Shown here in pieces: positions 7,446-16,116 of a DNA stretch of 64,000 bases (position 1 is the first letter of the stretch; the number at the start of each line of letters is the position of its first letter). The stretch lies in contig JAZQFS010000028.1 of assembly GCA_045539625.1 (NCBI GenBank), forward strand, positions 1 through 64,000, written 5' to 3'. Below the pieces are notes generated by a model. That model saw only the letters and a list, made by a program, of their open reading frames with translations. It searched no databases and was not told the origin of the DNA. A program made the position numbers and the translations under genes. Source of the stretch: UMGS1387 sp045539625. Its GTDB lineage: Bacteria; Bacillota; Clostridia; Oscillospirales; CAG-382.

Positions 7446-7913
7446 TTAATATCTGTAGTGTGCGAATGCCTTGTTTGCTTCGGCCATCTTGTGTGTATCT
7501 TCGCGCTTCTTTACAGCGGAACCTACTCCGTTGCAAGCGTCCATGATTTCACCTGCGAGGCGTTCAGACATTTTGTTTTCGCCTCTGGCACGAGAGTAAA
7601 CTGTAAGCCATCTGAGACCAAGAGTCTGTCTTCTTTCAGGTCTTACTTCGATCGGAACCTGATAGGTAGAACCGCCTACACGGCGAGCCTTAACTTCAAG
7701 AACCGGCATAATGTTTTCGAGAGCCTTCTGGAATGCTTCCAGGGGATCTCCAACCTTTTCATTGATGATCGCAAATGCGTCGTATACTATTTTCTGAGCG
7801 ACACCCTTTTTACCGTCGTACATAATGTTGTTGATAAGCTTTGTTACAAGCTTGGAATTGTACATAGGATCGGGCAGTACGTCTCTCTTGGGTACGTTAC
7901 CTCTTCTCGGCAC
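7446..7913 (-). CDS. rpsG: 30S ribosomal protein S7
   Basis: S7 (155 aa) nucleates the head of the small ribosomal subunit. The product starts MPRRGNVPKRDVLPDPMYNS and contains the family block ALENIMPVLEVKARRVGGSTYQVP and the C-terminal motif KMAEANKAFAHYRY. The start is a GTG at 7913, with AAGGAGGG eight bases upstream. An in-frame ATG at 7946 would add residues not found in S7. It lies between rpsL and fusA and is co-transcribed from the promoter at 8577-8605. Confidence 0.97.
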   Translation of the reverse strand: MPRRGNVPKRDVLPDPMYNSKLVTKLINNIMYDGKKGVAQKIVYDAFAIINEKVGDPLEAFQKALENIMPVLEVKARRVGGSTYQVPIEVRPERRQTLGLRWLTVYSRARGENKMSERLAGEIMDACNGVGSAVKKREDTHKMAEANKAFAHYRY

Positions 7914-8076
7914 TTGTATTCCCTCCTTCATAAAAAATGAATTCACAGGTACTCGAAATGATTACCTATTCCGTCAGCACTTACTGAGAGGCACGCAATC
8001 TATTGAAATGCGGTTACCTCTGTAATACCAACCCGGCAGTGAATTTTTTCTGCCGTACTTGAAAAGTTTCGTCTAA

Positions 8077-8499
8077 TTACTTAGATGCAGCCTTTTCGCG
8101 CTTTGCACCGTACTTGGAACGGGACTGGTTTCTCTTTGCCACACCCTGTGTATCAAGTGTACCACGGATAATATGGTAACGTACACCGGGCAGGTCCTTA
8201 ACTCTACCGCCTCTGATAAGAACAACAGAGTGTTCCTGAAGGTTATGACCTATACCGGGGATATAGGAAGTAACTTCAATACCGTTTGTAAGGCGAACTC
8301 TTGCGATTTTTCTAAGAGCAGAGTTAGGCTTCTTGGGAGTCTTTGTTGAAACCTTTGTGCAAACGCCTCTCTTCTGAGGTGCACTGGTATCTGTTGCCTG
8401 CTTAGTAAGAGTGTTGAGACCCTTCTGAAGTGCAGGAGACTTAGACTTGTAAGTAACCTGTTCGCGTCCTTTTCTGACTAATTGGTTAAATGTTGGCAT
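8077..8499 (-). CDS. rpsL: 30S ribosomal protein S12
   Basis: S12 (140 aa) lies at the decoding centre and is the streptomycin target. The start MPTFNQLVRKGRE at 8499 is preceded by AAGGAG; an upstream in-frame ATG at 8571 is rejected. The conserved loop TKTPKKPNSALRK and the second loop VLIRGGRVKDLPGVRYH are both present in the streptomycin-sensitive form (both critical lysines are there). It is the first gene of the str operon. Unusually for Firmicutes, rpoB/rpoC do not lie upstream; an acyl-CoA ligase gene with its own terminator does. Confidence 0.97.
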   Translation of the reverse strand: MPTFNQLVRKGREQVTYKSKSPALQKGLNTLTKQATDTSAPQKRGVCTKVSTKTPKKPNSALRKIARVRLTNGIEVTSYIPGIGHNLQEHSVVLIRGGRVKDLPGVRYHIIRGTLDTQGVAKRNQSRSKYGAKREKAASK

Positions 8500-8576
8500 A
8501 CCGCTTCTCCTTTCAGATATATTTTTTTGCCGAAAATTGCGCATGTTTACACATTTACAGTTTTCAGTCAACGGCT

Positions 8577-8605
8577 ATTATACAACATTGTTTTTGTTTT
8601 GTCAA
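8577..8605 (-). promoter_or_regulatory. str operon promoter (rpsL-rpsG-fusA)
   Basis: Perfect consensus on the minus strand: TTGACA (8600-8605), 17-base spacer, TATAAT (8577-8582). It lies about 78 bases upstream of the rpsL start, in keeping with very strong expression of ribosomal protein genes. Confidence 0.9.
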
Positions 8606-8742
8606 GGGTTTTTAAGGATTTTTTTCTGTTAATTTTTGCCAATCAAAATATGGTGGTTTTGGTTAAAATGACATACTATTTATGGGTGTTATTTTTGTGT
8701 AACAAGGTGTTATATTTGGCTGGACGTGTCGCAAAAAGCTTC

Positions 8743-8772
8743 AAAAAAACCACGCACCGTAAAAGTGCGTGG
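8743..8772 (-). terminator. Terminator after the acyl-CoA ligase gene
   Basis: Minus strand CCACGCAC-TTTTACG-GTGCGTGG followed by seven T residues: an 8-bp GC-rich stem with U-tail, six bases after the ligase stop codon. It insulates the sigma/anti-sigma/ligase operon from the str operon. Confidence 0.92.
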
Positions 8773-8778
8773 TAAAAA

Positions 8779-10467
8779 TTATTTAAGGTTTTCTGCAGAG
8801 CCTCGTTTGATTTTCTGGGTTGTTGTTTTGTCAAACTCGGTGTGACGGATGGTAACCTTATGAACAGCCTTATAGCCGGGAAGGTTTTTATTTACCTTTT
8901 CTTTAATGTAATTGAAGAAATAATCAATCATTTTCTGTTCAAAGTCTGCATCTGTCTTTGAGATGTCCGATTTTTCAAGCTCGTCGAAATTGGGGAAGAT
9001 TTTAACTGCAACCTTGGTGTCGCCGCTTTCGTCTTGGTCGCCGTATGCCATACATTCCTTTACGGCGGGACACTTTTCGAGAAGGAACTCTATTTCTTCG
9101 GGGAAAATCTTTTTGCCGTTTGCGGTAACAATCATATTTTTGATACGTCCCACAATCTTGTAATGTCCCGATTCGGGATCTATGCACACAAGGTCGCCTG
9201 TGAGAAAATATCCTTCCTCGTCAAAAGCTTCTCTTGTCGCCTTTTCGTCATTATAATATCCCAGCATTACGTTAGGGCCTTTAACTGCAAGCTCTCCTAT
9301 ACCGTCGGCGTTGGGATTTACGATTTTGCACTTGTCGCCGTTGAGAGGAAGACCAATAGTGTCAGCCTTTCTGTCAAAGTCGTTGTGCAGTACGCAAAGA
9401 GGAGCAGTTTCGGTAAGACCGTAGCCTGTATAAATGGCAAAGCCGAATTTTTCAAAGTCACGGAAAATTCTTTCGTCCACAAGAGCCGCACCCACAAGAA
9501 TCATTCTCAGTCTTCCGCCGAAGGCTTCGTGAATACTCTTGAAAAGCTTGGGAGCTACATTGGGAGCAAATTTACCTGAAAGGGTTGTGATGGTTTTACC
9601 CACATTGAGGAAAGCCTTGCCGCCCTTGACAGCACCTACCTTCTTCATAATACCCGAATGTATTGCCTTGAGAAGCTGCGGAACTGCCATAAAAATGGTA
9701 GGCTTGTATTCCTTGAATTCCGCTAACAGCTTCAACAGGCTTGAAGCATAAGATATGCTTGCACCCGCATAGAGCATGGCACACATGCCGAGAGTACATT
9801 CATAGGTATGGTGAAGCGGAAGAACGCTTAAGGTTCTGTCATTGGGAGTAACCCTTACAACCTTCAATGTTCCCACAATGTCTGAACAGATGTTGTACTG
9901 GCTGAGCATAACGCCCTTGGCAACGCCCGTAGTTCCCGATGTATAAATAATGGCAGACATTGCATAAGGATCAACCTTATGGTTAAGGTAGCTTTGGTTG
10001 CCGCCTTCAATAAGCTTTTTTCCCTGTTCCACACAGGAAGGAAGCTCTGTTTTGCAGATTTTAATGCCGTTAAAACCGTAGTTTTCGATTTTTTCAGCCA
10101 TTTCGGGAGCATAGATGCAGGCATCTGCTCCGGACAGGTTAAGGATATTGTTAACCTCAGGTGCTTTAAGCTCCTTGTCAATGGGGACGATTATACCCAC
10201 GCCGCAGGATACTGCAAAATAGGAAAGTGCCCATTCGTAGCTGTTTCTGCCGATTACGGCAACTTTTTTGTTTTCAAGACCAAGGGAGCAAAGATATGTT
10301 GCAAGAGCCTTGATTTCGCCGTAGAAGTCGGTGTAGGTAACCTCAATGATTTCACCGTTTTTGTCCTTGAGAACAAAGGCGGTGTTGTTGGGGTACTCCT
10401 CAGCAGAATTCTCAATCAGTTCTCTTAAGGAGCAGACGTTTTTAACGTCATAAACAAGATTTGTCAT
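8779..10467 (-). CDS. AMP-forming long-chain acyl-CoA synthetase-like protein
   Basis: An ANL-superfamily adenylating enzyme (562 aa) that likely activates a fatty or other carboxylic acid with ATP and CoA. The P-loop-like motif IIYTSGTTGVAKGV is at about residue 173. GYGLTETAPL, the hinge-region TGDLV and the C-terminal RIKNMIVTANGKKIFPEEIE are typical of long-chain acyl-CoA ligases, including the catalytic Lys region near TTQKIKRG. Its start overlaps the stop of the anti-sigma gene by four bases, so the two are translationally coupled. This places it in an operon with an ECF sigma factor, suggesting a link to envelope or lipid stress. Substrate not predictable. Confidence 0.85.
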   Translation of the reverse strand: MTNLVYDVKNVCSLRELIENSAEEYPNNTAFVLKDKNGEIIEVTYTDFYGEIKALATYLCSLGLENKKVAVIGRNSYEWALSYFAVSCGVGIIVPIDKELKAPEVNNILNLSGADACIYAPEMAEKIENYGFNGIKICKTELPSCVEQGKKLIEGGNQSYLNHKVDPYAMSAIIYTSGTTGVAKGVMLSQYNICSDIVGTLKVVRVTPNDRTLSVLPLHHTYECTLGMCAMLYAGASISYASSLLKLLAEFKEYKPTIFMAVPQLLKAIHSGIMKKVGAVKGGKAFLNVGKTITTLSGKFAPNVAPKLFKSIHEAFGGRLRMILVGAALVDERIFRDFEKFGFAIYTGYGLTETAPLCVLHNDFDRKADTIGLPLNGDKCKIVNPNADGIGELAVKGPNVMLGYYNDEKATREAFDEEGYFLTGDLVCIDPESGHYKIVGRIKNMIVTANGKKIFPEEIEFLLEKCPAVKECMAYGDQDESGDTKVAVKIFPNFDELEKSDISKTDADFEQKMIDYFFNYIKEKVNKNLPGYKAVHKVTIRHTEFDKTTTQKIKRGSAENLK

Positions 10468-10850
10468 GAATTCCCTCCGTTATGATGACGGCTGTCCTTT
10501 CTTTTTACGGCGGATACTATGTCAAGAATGACATATACAAGAGCACCTGCCGCAAGGACACAGCCGATTATTATTTTACGCAGTTTTCTTTTTTTAAGTC
10601 TGGACGAAAGACGTGCAAATTCCGCATCAACCGAAGGAATATCGGTGTTGTATGCACGCAGCTTTTCTCTCAGCTTATCCAGCTTTTCTACAGAGATAAA
10701 GCGTTTTTTTTCGGTTTTTTTGCAGGAATCCAGAAATTTTTTGCAGTTTCTGCAGCTTTTCAGATGATTTTCAACCAAAAGCATTGTTTCGTCCGAGGCG
10801 GTTTTGTCCGCATACATTGGAATGAGATCCATAATTATCTGGCAGTTCAT
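10464..10850 (-). CDS. Membrane-anchored zinc-finger anti-sigma factor
   Basis: A 128-residue protein with an N-terminal anti-sigma zinc-finger (zf-HC2) signature: HLKSCRNC gives the His-x3-Cys-x2-Cys core near residue 29. A basic, charged middle region (SSRLKKRKLRK) is followed by one transmembrane helix, IIIGCVLAAGALVYVILDIV, and a short tail. It overlaps the sigma gene by four bases upstream and the acyl-CoA ligase by four bases downstream. It likely holds the cognate ECF sigma factor inactive at the membrane. The tail beyond the membrane is very short, so sensing would have to be intramembrane or cytoplasmic. Confidence 0.8.
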   Translation of the reverse strand: MNCQIIMDLIPMYADKTASDETMLLVENHLKSCRNCKKFLDSCKKTEKKRFISVEKLDKLREKLRAYNTDIPSVDAEFARLSSRLKKRKLRKIIIGCVLAAGALVYVILDIVSAVKRKDSRHHNGGNS

Positions 10851-11338
10851 CTTTCGTCAAACAGCTCCTCTGTGAGAATTTTTTTGGCTCTGTGGAAAAT
10901 TACCTTTGCAGACGATGTGCTTATGCCAAGAGCCGCGGCAATATCGGGAAATGTAAGGTCGGCGTACACTCTCAGTACCACAACGTCCCGATAGTTTTTC
11001 GGCAGCATCTGTACAACCTTGCGGATTTTAACGCTTTTCAGGTTTCGCATACACGCTTCCTCAGGTGTATCGCTTAAATCCTGAAGCTCCTCCACGGAGT
11101 TTATGTCAATACATTCAATCCTGTTTTTTCTTACATACTTATAATAAACGTTTTTTGCAATGGCTGCTATAAAAGTAAACAGCTTGCAGGTGCCGTTATA
11201 CTTGTGCAGACTTTTATACAGCTCATAGAAGGTATCCTGAGTCATTTCCTCTGTAAGCTCTCTGTCCTTGCACAGCTTATACAAAAAGGCGTATACTCTG
11301 GGATAATACTCTTTATAAAGCTTCTCAAATTCCTCCAA
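10847..11338 (-). CDS. ECF-family RNA polymerase sigma factor
   Basis: A 163-residue extracytoplasmic-function sigma factor with only regions 2 and 4. Region 2 is seen in YPRVYAFLYKLCKDRELTEEMTQDTF, and region 4 in LPKNYRDVVVLRVYADLTFPDIAAALGIS followed by STSSAKVIFHRAKKIL, the helix-turn-helix for the -35 element. The TTG at 11338 is chosen because GGAGG lies seven bases before it; the GTG at 11344 is only one base from that site. First gene of a three-gene operon with a zf-HC2 anti-sigma and an acyl-CoA ligase. Target promoters unknown; autoregulation is usual for the family. Confidence 0.88.
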   Translation of the reverse strand: MEEFEKLYKEYYPRVYAFLYKLCKDRELTEEMTQDTFYELYKSLHKYNGTCKLFTFIAAIAKNVYYKYVRKNRIECIDINSVEELQDLSDTPEEACMRNLKSVKIRKVVQMLPKNYRDVVVLRVYADLTFPDIAAALGISTSSAKVIFHRAKKILTEELFDER

Positions 11339-11409
11339 GTACACACCTCCTCTGATTCAGTTGTCATTTATTCCTTACGGAAAGTTAATACCGTAAATCC
11401 CGTAAAGGG

Positions 11410-12111
11410 TTACACCTTTCTGCTTTCAAGCAGTTTTTTTGCCTCGGCATTTGTGGCATACACAATACCGTCCTTTGCCGAAAGCATACTGCACAGCTTT
11501 TCAATATTGTACCAACGGTCCTTATCGTCCTTATCAAGCTCAAAGGAATGTCCCCATATGTAGAAAAGAGCATCCTTTTCGCTGTCAAGATTTATAAACC
11601 TCTCCGCAAGCTCAAAAATTCTGTCATCATTGTCGTGGCAGGTGGGATGCCAGTAGTTGTAGTTGTGAGGAATTGAAAAATCGTGGGTATCAAGAATTGT
11701 ACGGTAATAGTATATACCGCATTTTTCAAGAAGAGAGCCGCTTTTTTCGTCAAATCTTCCGCAAGCATAAGCTCCGCCTGTTACTGTCTGACCGCTGAGC
11801 TTTTCAAGTGCGAGTCTGTCTTCTTTTATTTCATTTATAAATTCTTCTTCTGTAAGACCGGGCAGATTTTTGTGGTATACTCCGTGGGCAGCAACCTCAA
11901 AGCCGTCTGAAAGCTTATACAGGTCTTTTACCTCGTCAGGCTTCATTTTGTCAAAGCACACGTCAAAGCCGAAGTGCTTTATTCTGCCTACATTGCCCAG
12001 AGATCCCGAATTTAAATTGAAGGTTGCCTTTATGCCGTATTTTTTGAAAATATCACAAAGACGAATATCCTGTCTTACGCCGTCGTCATAGCTGAAGGTA
12101 AGTATTTTCAT
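11410..12111 (-). CDS. Polysaccharide deacetylase-like (NodB fold) protein without signal peptide
   Basis: A 233-residue CE4/NodB-homology protein. It begins MKILTFSYDDGVRQD, so motif 1 (SYDDG) is within ten residues of the start and there is no room for a signal peptide. The metal-binding HGVYH (His-x3-His) follows at about residue 75, then GGAYACGRFD and FYIWGHSFEL. It may be a cytoplasmic deacetylase, or act on an imported or intracellular glycan. It is last in the guaB-walRK run, 11 bases after walK, which suggests a cell-wall link. A paralogue of the same design lies at 56547-57380. Confidence 0.75.
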   Translation of the reverse strand: MKILTFSYDDGVRQDIRLCDIFKKYGIKATFNLNSGSLGNVGRIKHFGFDVCFDKMKPDEVKDLYKLSDGFEVAAHGVYHKNLPGLTEEEFINEIKEDRLALEKLSGQTVTGGAYACGRFDEKSGSLLEKCGIYYYRTILDTHDFSIPHNYNYWHPTCHDNDDRIFELAERFINLDSEKDALFYIWGHSFELDKDDKDRWYNIEKLCSMLSAKDGIVYATNAEAKKLLESRKV

Positions 12112-12122
12112 TTTATTTCACC

Positions 12123-13916
12123 TTAATCATTGTTTGAAATTCTGGTGTCCTTGGGAAGAACGATTGTAACCGTTGTTCCCTCTCCGAAGGTGCTTTGCAC
12201 GTCTATTGTGCCGTTGTGGGCATCAATAATGTCCTTTGCGATGGAAAGACCGAGACCTGTGCCGCCTGCGTTGGTGGAACGTGATTTGTCAACTCTGTAA
12301 AATCTTTCAAACAGATGCTCAAGATCCTCCTCGGGAATACCGACACCTGTATCGGATACCGAGATTTTATAGTTGTCATCATAGGTTTTGTCAAGACAAA
12401 CGTCGATTTTTCCGCCGTCGGGAGTATATTTTATGGCGTTGCCGATAATATTGGTGACAACCTGCTCAATTCTTTCCTTGTCGGCAAATATGGGAGCATC
12501 TCCCTTATGCTTTGATTCAAAGTTGAAGGTGTGTCCGTGGGCGTGAGCTTCCGTTCCGAGTGCATCGTACATTCCCTGAAGAGATGCGTGAAGATCGAAT
12601 TTGGTGGGTTTCCAGCTCATTCTTCTGTTATCAAGACGGGACAGAACAAGTAAATCCTGTACAATTCTTGTCATTCTGTCAGACTCGTTCATAACAATCT
12701 GCAAAAATCTGTTTTTGATGCTCTGAGGCATATCGGGATCTTCAATAATTGTTTCCGTTGCACCTTTTACGCTTGTCAGCGGAGTTCTTAATTCGTGGGA
12801 TACATTTGCGATAAATTCACGTCTGTTTTTCTCAAGCAGAGCGTTTGCCGTAATGTTCTGCACCACTGCAAGAAAGCCTGATTTTGCCGAGCCGTCATAG
12901 CCGAATACGCCTATATCGATGCTCACCACAAGCTCACGTGTTTTGACATCGGAAAGACTTTGCTCGTCTATGTGCAAGGAACCTGCCTTTTTCACCGATT
13001 CCATTGTAACCTCGGGAATACCCAATGCACACATAAGCTCATCAAAGCCCGGCTTGTGATTGTCGGGAAGCGAAAGCATTGACAGCGCTGACGGGTTTAT
13101 GTGAATAAGCTCGCCGCTTTCTTCAAATGCCGCAACGCCTGCATCAAGTCTGTTGAATACGTTCTGCAGCTTTTCACGCTCGCCCGAAACCTCATCAAGA
13201 GTGTTTTCGATAACCTGTGCCATAGAGTTGAAGTTTTTGGCAAGAGTACCTATTTCGTCCTTTGTTCGTATACGCAGTCTGTGGGAATAGTCCCCTGATG
13301 AAATCTGACGTGTACCGCCTGTGATGGTCTGTATCGGACGTGTGATTGCCTTTGCAAGAAAGAACGCCATAATCAGCGCTATAACAAGTCCGATAATGAG
13401 AGCACGTATAATGATGGAAAACAGCACAAATGAGAGCTGTTTTGTTTCGGAAAGGTCGTCATATATATATATGATACATTCCTTGCCGTTGTTTTCAAGG
13501 TAAAGGGCATAGTCAAGATGCTCGGCGGCACTGCTCTTTTTATTTCCGTCCTTGCCGTTCATGGCAGAAATAAGATTCGGAGTCAGCGGAATGTTCTGCA
13601 GCTCCTCTTTTGCAGAGCTTTCAAGGATATTTGCACTGTTGTCAAGAATATAAAAGCTGCGGTGGCTGTCAAAGCCGAAGGAGCTGGCGTAGGCAGACAG
13701 TATTTGCTTTTGCAGTGCAGGACTGTCCTCATACTGCAATGCTTCCTCAAGACTTGAAACAATATCGTCATCAAAGCCGTCTTCCATCTGCACAAGGAAG
13801 TCATTTGTATAAAAGTCAAAGACGCTGTTCATCAGAAAAATGCCCACCGTCGCCATGACCGCTATTATAAACACTATAAATATCAGCACAAGCTTTGAAT
13901 TAAGACTCTTATACAA
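12123..13916 (-). CDS. walK: WalK/PhoR-type sensor histidine kinase
   Basis: A 597-residue membrane kinase. Order of parts: TM1 (about 10-30), extracytoplasmic sensor (31-162), TM2 (163-187), HAMP (188-240), a PAS domain (about 245-355), then HisKA with FIANVSHELRTPLTS and phospho-acceptor His374. The HATPase domain has N-box NIIGNAIKYTP, G1 DTGVGIPEED and G2 GGTGLGLSI. This layout and length match WalK, the essential cell-wall kinase of low-GC Gram-positives, rather than the shorter PhoR. The start is a TTG at 13916 with GGAGG nine bases upstream. Its response regulator precedes it by 34 bases. Symbol given on architecture and context; PhoR remains possible. Confidence 0.82.
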   Translation of the reverse strand: MYKSLNSKLVLIFIVFIIAVMATVGIFLMNSVFDFYTNDFLVQMEDGFDDDIVSSLEEALQYEDSPALQKQILSAYASSFGFDSHRSFYILDNSANILESSAKEELQNIPLTPNLISAMNGKDGNKKSSAAEHLDYALYLENNGKECIIYIYDDLSETKQLSFVLFSIIIRALIIGLVIALIMAFFLAKAITRPIQTITGGTRQISSGDYSHRLRIRTKDEIGTLAKNFNSMAQVIENTLDEVSGEREKLQNVFNRLDAGVAAFEESGELIHINPSALSMLSLPDNHKPGFDELMCALGIPEVTMESVKKAGSLHIDEQSLSDVKTRELVVSIDIGVFGYDGSAKSGFLAVVQNITANALLEKNRREFIANVSHELRTPLTSVKGATETIIEDPDMPQSIKNRFLQIVMNESDRMTRIVQDLLVLSRLDNRRMSWKPTKFDLHASLQGMYDALGTEAHAHGHTFNFESKHKGDAPIFADKERIEQVVTNIIGNAIKYTPDGGKIDVCLDKTYDDNYKISVSDTGVGIPEEDLEHLFERFYRVDKSRSTNAGGTGLGLSIAKDIIDAHNGTIDVQSTFGEGTTVTIVLPKDTRISNND

Positions 13917-13950
13917 AACAATATTCCTCCGCCGTCAGTTTTTACCTTTA

Positions 13951-14661
13951 TTAATCGATGTAGTAGCCCATACCTCTTTTGTTTTTGATGTATTTGGGCT
14001 CTGAAGGGTTGTCCTCAATCTGTTTTCTGAGACGAGCAACGGTAACGTCAACCGTTCTTACATCTCCGTAGTATTCGTCATAGCCCCATACAGCTTCAAG
14101 CAGGGCGTCCTGACGGAACTTTTTGCCTCTGTTCTTTGCAAGGAAGCAAAGAAGCTCATACTGCTGCTTGGAAAGGGAAACCTCCTCGCCGTTCTTCTTT
14201 ACGGTATAAGAATCGGTGTCAATTTCAAGGTCTTCTACGTGTATAATGGCGTTTTCCTTATCCTCAGCCTGCTTGACTACCGTTTCGCCTGAAAAACGGC
14301 GGATGTTGGCACGTATTCTGCTGGTTAATTCTCCCAGACTGAAGGGCTTTGTCATATAGTCGTCTGCACCTAGGTCGAGACCTAAAATTTTGTCGTTTTC
14401 CTCTTCTCGTGCAGTAAGCATAATAATGGGTGTTTCAAGTCGGCTTCTTACACGTCTGCAGATTTCAAAGCCGTCCATCTTGGGAAGCATAACGTCAAGA
14501 AGAATAAGGTCAAAGGTGCCCGAAAGAGCGAGAGCAAGACCTTTTTCGCCGTCGTTGGCTATTTCTGCGTCATAACCCTGCTTACACACATTATACTGCA
14601 GGATTTCTGCAATATCCGTTTCGTCTTCCACTATAAGAATTCGTTTTTTTCTCTGTTCCAT
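13951..14661 (-). CDS. walR: OmpR/PhoB-family response regulator, WalR-like
   Basis: A 236-residue response regulator. The receiver has acidic residues at E12/D13, phospho-acceptor Asp56 in LLDVMLPKMDG, the TAREEEN switch region and Lys in MTKPFSLGEL. The winged-helix output domain ends KYIKNKRGMGYYID, with recognition segment DVRTVDVTVARLRKQIE. Length and sequence resemble WalR/PhoP of Firmicutes. It is directly upstream of its kinase and 22 bases downstream of a secreted protein gene; guaB heads the run. It likely governs peptidoglycan hydrolase genes as WalR does elsewhere. Confidence 0.85.
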   Translation of the reverse strand: MEQRKKRILIVEDETDIAEILQYNVCKQGYDAEIANDGEKGLALALSGTFDLILLDVMLPKMDGFEICRRVRSRLETPIIMLTAREEENDKILGLDLGADDYMTKPFSLGELTSRIRANIRRFSGETVVKQAEDKENAIIHVEDLEIDTDSYTVKKNGEEVSLSKQQYELLCFLAKNRGKKFRQDALLEAVWGYDEYYGDVRTVDVTVARLRKQIEDNPSEPKYIKNKRGMGYYID

Positions 14662-14683
14662 TTTATATCAGTTCCTTATTTTT

Positions 14684-16075
14684 TCAATTTTCGCCGTTGT
14701 CTGTTGTTTGCTTGTATACCGTATATTTGTCGGGTGCAAAGAAGGAAAGGTGTTCGTACTTATTAATCAAAGAAGCAAGGTCGGCAATATAATATCTGCT
14801 TCTGTCAGACATAAACAAAAGAGCGGTTGTGTTAAAGGAAGAGCTTGCATTTCCTCCCGTGACGGTGTTTTTAAGCTTTGCCGAAATACTGTATGTGCTG
14901 CCGTTAAACGAAGGCGAGTCGCCTGTTTCGGTATTTGGCGAGTACACAAGATAGCCTGCCTTGTGAAGGGTATCTTTGAATATCTTACTGTCCTTCAGAC
15001 CTTCAGGCATATTAAAGGGAAGCGTGCAAACGGGAGTCTTTGTTTTGAGCACAACCTTAAGTGCTTCATTTGCTGCGTCAAGCTGTGATACAAGAGCGTT
15101 TGCATACATCAGCTCAAGCTGTGACACCGAAACGCCTTCATTCTGTGCCCGAATTTGCTCAAAGTCCGGATTTGCCGTAACAAAAATGCTGTTTGCTTTT
15201 GTATGGAGACCTCTGACAAGAGAGGGATTGTTCAATATTTCTTCCCTTGTGAAGCTGAATGCCGCTTTTATTCTGTTTCTTTCAAGTGTTGATATAACGG
15301 TGTCGATTTTTTCATATGACATACCCGTAAAGCACAGACCGAGACCTCTCGGTGCAAGCTTTTCCAGCGGATCTTCGGGCTTTACCTCAACAACGGGAGG
15401 CGGATTGTTTTCGGGTTTTGCGGGAGTTTTGTCCTCGGGCTTTGTTTCGTCAGGCTTGCTGTCAGTTGCAGGATCTGTCGTATCGGTCTTCGGTACATCG
15501 TCCTCTTTTTTGGGAAGATAAGGCGAGAGCAAATCCGTCAGAGTTTTAGATGATTTGCCGTTGGAAATTCTGAAGGCGTAAATGCCCTCAAGCGGATCGT
15601 CATATGTTTCCCACTTCATACCCAGAGACTCGGCAACAGGTCTTGCGGGGACATACCTTATTTTGTAATAAGCCTTGGTGACGATTTTCATAAGCTCGCC
15701 ATTGTTTGTTTCGGCAATATTTTGTTCTACATTAAAGGAAATGTAATTGCCGTTACGGTTATTTACAAGATAGAAATTGTCATCAAAGTTGCTGTAGCTT
15801 ACCTCAATATAGGGGTAAAGGATAAACATTGACAGCGGAACATATTCCACGCCGCCGCTTACTACGAGAGGAAATTTTTCAATGTAGGTGTACGGGGCGT
15901 CCTGCCTGAACATATGGGGAATACTGTAATTGTTTTTTACGGCGTTATCTCCCATATTTATATACGTTATAAAGCGTCTGTCGTTGTAATCCTCCGCCGA
16001 AATAACAAGGCATTGCGAAAAAAGAAGCGTAAGGACGGAGAATACGCACAAAATTTTTATAAGATGTGTTCTCAT
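14684..16075 (-). CDS. Secreted protein with stalk-like domain and degenerate NodB-like C-terminus
   Basis: A 463-residue exported protein. Residues 1-27 form a signal peptide (hydrophobic core FSVLTLLFSQCLVISA, cleavage before EDYN). A copper-amine-oxidase-N/stalk-like region follows (GGVEYVPLSMFI, YVPARPVAESLGMKWETYD). A low-complexity Pro/Lys/Asp linker lies at about 195-240. The C-terminal domain resembles the polysaccharide deacetylase fold but lacks the Asp and His metal ligands (CFTGMSYEK where TFDDG is expected). It may bind rather than modify cell-wall glycan. Its place between guaB and walR, where many Firmicutes do not carry such a gene, suggests a partner of the WalRK system. Function otherwise unknown. 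Confidence 0.6.
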   Translation of the reverse strand: MRTHLIKILCVFSVLTLLFSQCLVISAEDYNDRRFITYINMGDNAVKNNYSIPHMFRQDAPYTYIEKFPLVVSGGVEYVPLSMFILYPYIEVSYSNFDDNFYLVNNRNGNYISFNVEQNIAETNNGELMKIVTKAYYKIRYVPARPVAESLGMKWETYDDPLEGIYAFRISNGKSSKTLTDLLSPYLPKKEDDVPKTDTTDPATDSKPDETKPEDKTPAKPENNPPPVVEVKPEDPLEKLAPRGLGLCFTGMSYEKIDTVISTLERNRIKAAFSFTREEILNNPSLVRGLHTKANSIFVTANPDFEQIRAQNEGVSVSQLELMYANALVSQLDAANEALKVVLKTKTPVCTLPFNMPEGLKDSKIFKDTLHKAGYLVYSPNTETGDSPSFNGSTYSISAKLKNTVTGGNASSSFNTTALLFMSDRSRYYIADLASLINKYEHLSFFAPDKYTVYKQTTDNGEN

Positions 16076-16116
16076 ACCTTACGCCTCCTTAGGGCAAATT
16101 TAATTGTCCGAAATTT

